This document shows positions 60,406 through 64,000 of a DNA stretch of 64,000 bases, one piece after another. Positions within the stretch are counted from its first letter, which is position 1. Every line of letters starts with the position of its first letter. The DNA is from Flammeovirgaceae bacterium 311 (lineage in GTDB: Bacteria > Bacteroidota > Bacteroidia > Cytophagales > Cyclobacteriaceae): positions 3,612,501-3,676,500 of the forward strand of contig CP004371.1 of the NCBI GenBank assembly GCA_000597885.1. Direction: 5' to 3'. The notes under the pieces are model-generated. The model saw nothing but the letters and a program-made list of their open reading frames with translations. It searched no databases and was not told the origin of the DNA. The position numbers were made by a program, and so were the translations under genes.

Positions 60406-61443
60406 TTATCTTACTACATCTGCTTTGGCATCTGGTGCTACCACAACCTCATGCGGTTTGCCTACACCACCACCAACGCCAGCTACTACGGCGCCTAAAA
60501 GCAGTGCTACAAAGCTCCATATAGCAGCTTTAGATGCCGAATTGGCAACCTGCTGACCTTTTACACGCGCTTCTTCCTCGGTTTCAGCTTTAAACTCTTT
60601 CCAGTTTTCTTTAGCTTCCTGGTGTTTGCGCACTATAACATCAGCAACGTTGTTGGCTTCCTGGCGGCTTAGGTTGGTTCTTTCTACCACCACGTTTACC
60701 ACATCTTCACGGTTTATATTATCTACGATCTTTCCGCCTCTGTACAACACATCCTGAACAATACCGTTGAGATCTTCATCCGATACATAAGATTCGTTTC
60801 GAAGCGTCTGGCGGGCGTTTTGCGCCGAACCAGTTGCAGTTCTTTCAATAGAATCCGGCTGCAGGGCAGGATTTCCGGTATCACGGAGTACCTGGCGTAC
60901 CTCCCGCTGTACCTCGCCAAAGCTGATAGAAGCTGTTTGCTCACCCAGTTGTTCCTGGCCGGCTTTTGCAACTGCACTTACACCCGATGCGGCAGAGGAT
61001 ATTGTACTGGACAACACACTACCAACACCACTGATCAGGCTACCTACTGCGGTTGTTAAAATCCAGAATGATACAAGAGTATACAAGCTCCAGGCCAGAA
61101 TACCATGTAAAGTACTGGTGGTTCTTAAAGGAATACCAGCCAGACGCCCGGCTACATAGCCGCCTGCAAAAATGGCAATCAGGTTACTAACCACCCACCA
61201 GATCAGGGCGCCAGTGCCTAAGCCGCTAAAGGGATTCGATTCCTCTGCCGGATTTACACTAGCCAAACCAATACCAATGCCCAGCAGGTTTAACAGTAAC
61301 ATTACAACAATTGCTACCAGGGCGCCGGCAATAATAGCCCCCCAGGAAATGCGCTTAAAAAAGCCCATCCTTCTATCTCCGTAAGCTACATCTGCAGAAT
61401 AATATGCAGAATCAGTTTCATAACGTGGTCTACGAGTATCCAT
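60406..61443 (-). CDS. Multi-pass membrane protein (YrzE-like)
   Basis: A 345-residue inner-membrane protein. A hydrophilic N-terminus with Arg/Tyr/Asp (RRPRYETDSAYYSADVAYGD) precedes helix ISWGAIIAGALVAIVVMLLLN (about 30-50). Further helices are at about 80-100 (GALIWWVVSNLIAIFAGGYVAG), 112-140 (LHGILAWSLYTLVSFWIL and TTAVGSLISGVG), and a C-terminal helix near 312-335 (AAIWSFVALLLGAVVAGVGG). A soluble region of about 150 residues (160-310) with amphipathic helices lies between. It resembles the YrzE/PhnA-like group of membrane proteins of unknown role. Monocistronic, ended by the long hairpin. Confidence 0.75.
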   Translation of the reverse strand: MDTRRPRYETDSAYYSADVAYGDRRMGFFKRISWGAIIAGALVAIVVMLLLNLLGIGIGLASVNPAEESNPFSGLGTGALIWWVVSNLIAIFAGGYVAGRLAGIPLRTTSTLHGILAWSLYTLVSFWILTTAVGSLISGVGSVLSSTISSAASGVSAVAKAGQEQLGEQTASISFGEVQREVRQVLRDTGNPALQPDSIERTATGSAQNARQTLRNESYVSDEDLNGIVQDVLYRGGKIVDNINREDVVNVVVERTNLSRQEANNVADVIVRKHQEAKENWKEFKAETEEEARVKGQQVANSASKAAIWSFVALLLGAVVAGVGGGVGKPHEVVVAPDAKADVVR

Positions 61444-61630
61444 AAAAAATTATTTAGTAAAAAAATACCATCTTTCATTCTGTACGGAACCGGGGAAAGC
61501 AGGTTTAAAAAAAAGATTATTTTGCTGATTTTCAGGCTTAAATAAAGAAGTATTCTGGAGTTAAACGTGTAAAACAGAGAGGTTAAAGCTAACAGACACC
61601 CTGCTCAAACAAGGAAATATCCAGTTTCAA

Positions 61631-62092
61631 CTATTCAGCAAGCTCAATAAAGCCTTCTCTGAAATCGGCCCAGAAAGCATCGAAGCCGAGCAGGTATTTC
61701 TCAAAGAAGGGAAAAATCTGGTGCCAGTCATCCTGACGGAACAGACTCACCCCTTCCTGTTTCTGGTAAATTCTGCTGATGATGCGTCCGCTGGAGAGGC
61801 TGTATTCGCTTTCCCAGAGCAGGGGGCCGGTGTGGCTTTCCAGTGCGTTGCGGAACTCCAGGAACTGATCAAAAAATAACCTTCTTACCCCCTCATCGCT
61901 TTGCTGCAGGTCTATGGAGGCTATAGCATCTTTGCTGCCAGCCTCTACGCGAAAAAAAATACCTTTTACGCCAGTGCGATAGTTAAGCCACTGCCTGGCC
62001 CCCTCTGCCTGCGGCTCATGCCGGCGCATATAAGTACCGAAAAGCGTATAAAATTTTTCGTTCCAGGCCTTGGCTTCGTCTCGGGTAAACAT
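61631..62092 (-). CDS. DUF4268 family protein
   Basis: A 153-residue soluble protein of the DUF4268 family, seen often in Bacteroidota. The matching blocks are FTRDEAKAWNEKFYTLFGTYM (N-terminal helix), QWLNYRTGVKGIFFRVEAG, ASIDLQQSDEGVRRLFFDQF, and ISRIYQKQEGVSLFRQDDWHQIFPFFEKYLLGFDAFWADFREGF. Some members of the wider family are restriction-endonuclease-like, but no catalytic motif is seen here. Function unknown. Tandem repeats lie 35-55 bp upstream of its start. Confidence 0.8.
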   Translation of the reverse strand: MFTRDEAKAWNEKFYTLFGTYMRRHEPQAEGARQWLNYRTGVKGIFFRVEAGSKDAIASIDLQQSDEGVRRLFFDQFLEFRNALESHTGPLLWESEYSLSSGRIISRIYQKQEGVSLFRQDDWHQIFPFFEKYLLGFDAFWADFREGFIELAE

Positions 62093-62131
62093 GGAGCTAA
62101 TGTGGCGGTTCGCCGCCGCGGTAAATAATTA

Positions 62132-62147
62132 ATGTGCTCATGTGCTA
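62132..62147. repeat. 8-bp tandem repeat upstream of the DUF4268 gene
   Basis: ATGTGCTC followed directly by ATGTGCTA; on the minus strand this reads TAGCACAT-GAGCACAT, close to the TTAGCACA core of the 13335 repeat. The same family may occur at both places. Confidence 0.6.
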
Positions 62148-62287
62148 ATCAGGCGGCAGTCAAACTACCGGGAGCGTATAGAGGCTGCTGTAGTTAGTAT
62201 ATTCAGCCCAATAAGCTTAAAGCTAAAATCAAAAATAACTGCTATCTCTTTGACTTCCGCCTGAAAAGTTTCTATTATTGATCCATG
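62148..62287. other. Intergenic gap before the TPP riboswitch
   Basis: Together with the riboswitch it makes up the 339-bp gap between the DUF4268 gene and thiS. The stretch before 62288 is AT-rich and probably holds the promoter of the thi operon. Confidence 0.5.
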
Positions 62288-62375
62288 CTTTAGGGGTGCC
62301 TCACATTTGTGTGGCTGAGATCATACCCTCATAAACCTGATCCGGTTCGTACCGGTGTAGGGAAAAGTTCGCTTC
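62288..62375 (+). promoter_or_regulatory. TPP riboswitch (THI element)
   Basis: The conserved core of the thiamine-pyrophosphate riboswitch is present in order: GGGGTGCC (62293-62300), a variable arm, GGCTGAGAT (62313-62321), ACCC, AACCTGATCCGGTTCGTACCGG (with the CTGA core at 62336-62339), and GTAGGGAA (62356-62363). It lies 57 bp before the thiS start and in the orientation of the thi genes. It should lower thiSC expression when TPP is plentiful; the expression platform, terminator or SD sequestration, cannot be fixed here. Confidence 0.95.
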
Positions 62376-62431
62376 CATGCTGTGCGCATTCTGCGCCACT
62401 GGTGCCTCCTAAAGTTATAAAACTTATCTAT

Positions 62432-62635
62432 ATGGAGGTACTGGTTAACAATCAAACAATCAACACACCGGCTAGCTGTACCATTAACAAGCTATTGCCG
62501 CTGCTGGGTATTTCCGATACCCGTGGCATTGCTGTTGCCGTTAACGAGCAGGTAATTGCCAAAGCCAGCTGGCCCACCTACGAGCTTCTTCCCGAAGATA
62601 AGGTTATGCTGATCAAAGCTACCCAGGGCGGCTAA
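62432..62635 (+). CDS. thiS: Sulfur carrier protein ThiS
   Basis: A 67-residue ubiquitin-like sulfur carrier for thiamine thiazole synthesis. It opens MEVLVNNQTINTPASCTIN, has IAVAVNEQVIAKASW in the middle and the C-terminal ATQGG; the terminal Gly-Gly is adenylated by ThiF and loaded with sulfur. ATG at 62432 is chosen because upstream codons belong to the riboswitch. It is 38 bp before thiC. Confidence 0.95.
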   Translation: MEVLVNNQTINTPASCTINKLLPLLGISDTRGIAVAVNEQVIAKASWPTYELLPEDKVMLIKATQGG

Positions 62636-62661
62636 TCTCCCCGGGACCCATGTTCCCTTAA

Positions 62662-64000
<1,339 letters not shown>

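Overview
The window looks like a chromosomal segment of a member of the Bacteroidota, most likely class Cytophagia. The evidence is a type IX secretion (T9SS) C-terminal sorting domain on a large exported protein, several PorT-like outer-membrane beta-barrels, OmpA proteins with carboxypeptidase-regulatory-like modules, a BatD protein, families typical of the phylum (DUF4268, DUF4142, DUF3891-like), and at least one perfect Bacteroidota promoter (TTG-N20-TAATTTTG, upstream of rimP). No rRNA, tRNA, CRISPR array, insertion sequence or prophage was recognised. The genus cannot be fixed from the sequence alone.

Layout. 0.1-6.7 kb: a beta-barrel protein, a MoxR AAA ATPase, a thioredoxin-like secreted protein without the redox cysteines, a KefB-type antiporter and a small membrane protein. 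7-19.5 kb: housekeeping and repair genes (polA, an FMN reductase-like protein, tag, a GNAT, queG with no canonical start codon, batD, aroC, a dicarboxylate or amino-acid symporter). 19.8-33.8 kb: mostly envelope genes: an AI-2E/PerM-type permease, two tandem beta-barrels, small membrane and lipoproteins, two adjacent OmpA-family proteins, an orphan PAS histidine kinase, rfbA, a DUF4142 lipoprotein and an M28 peptidase. 33.9-41 kb: cysS, then the conserved rimP-nusA-infB operon with a strong promoter and a leader hairpin. 41-47.5 kb: a HAD/trehalose-6-phosphate phosphatase fusion, a PfkB sugar kinase, a Bcr/CflA efflux pump and a stand-alone SIR2-like protein with two CxxC pairs. 47.9-54 kb: a 1276-residue secreted protein (three lamin-tail-like modules, an OB-like region, an endonuclease/exonuclease/phosphatase domain, a T9SS tail), a small hydrophilic protein and a GAF histidine kinase. 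54-62 kb: two neighbouring, extreme low-complexity Gly/Ser/Tyr/Asn/Asp/Arg-rich proteins sharing a short SWF-containing motif, then a methyltransferase-like/DUF3891-like pair, a multi-pass membrane protein and a DUF4268 protein. 62.2-64 kb: a TPP riboswitch followed by thiS and the start of thiC, which runs off the window.

The most unusual locus is the pair of low-complexity proteins at 54.0-57.9 kb. They resemble eukaryotic prion-like or FUS-type sequences in composition, have no signal peptide, and carry one or two copies of a conserved 20-30 residue motif. They lie near genes that may act in stress responses, but their function is unknown. Other points worth a second look are the QueG start problem (a perfect 16-bp tandem repeat lies where the start should be), the HAD-OtsB fusion with no OtsA nearby, the secreted LTDx3-EEP protein, the zinc-ribbon SIR2 protein and several very long perfect hairpins that probably act as bidirectional terminators.
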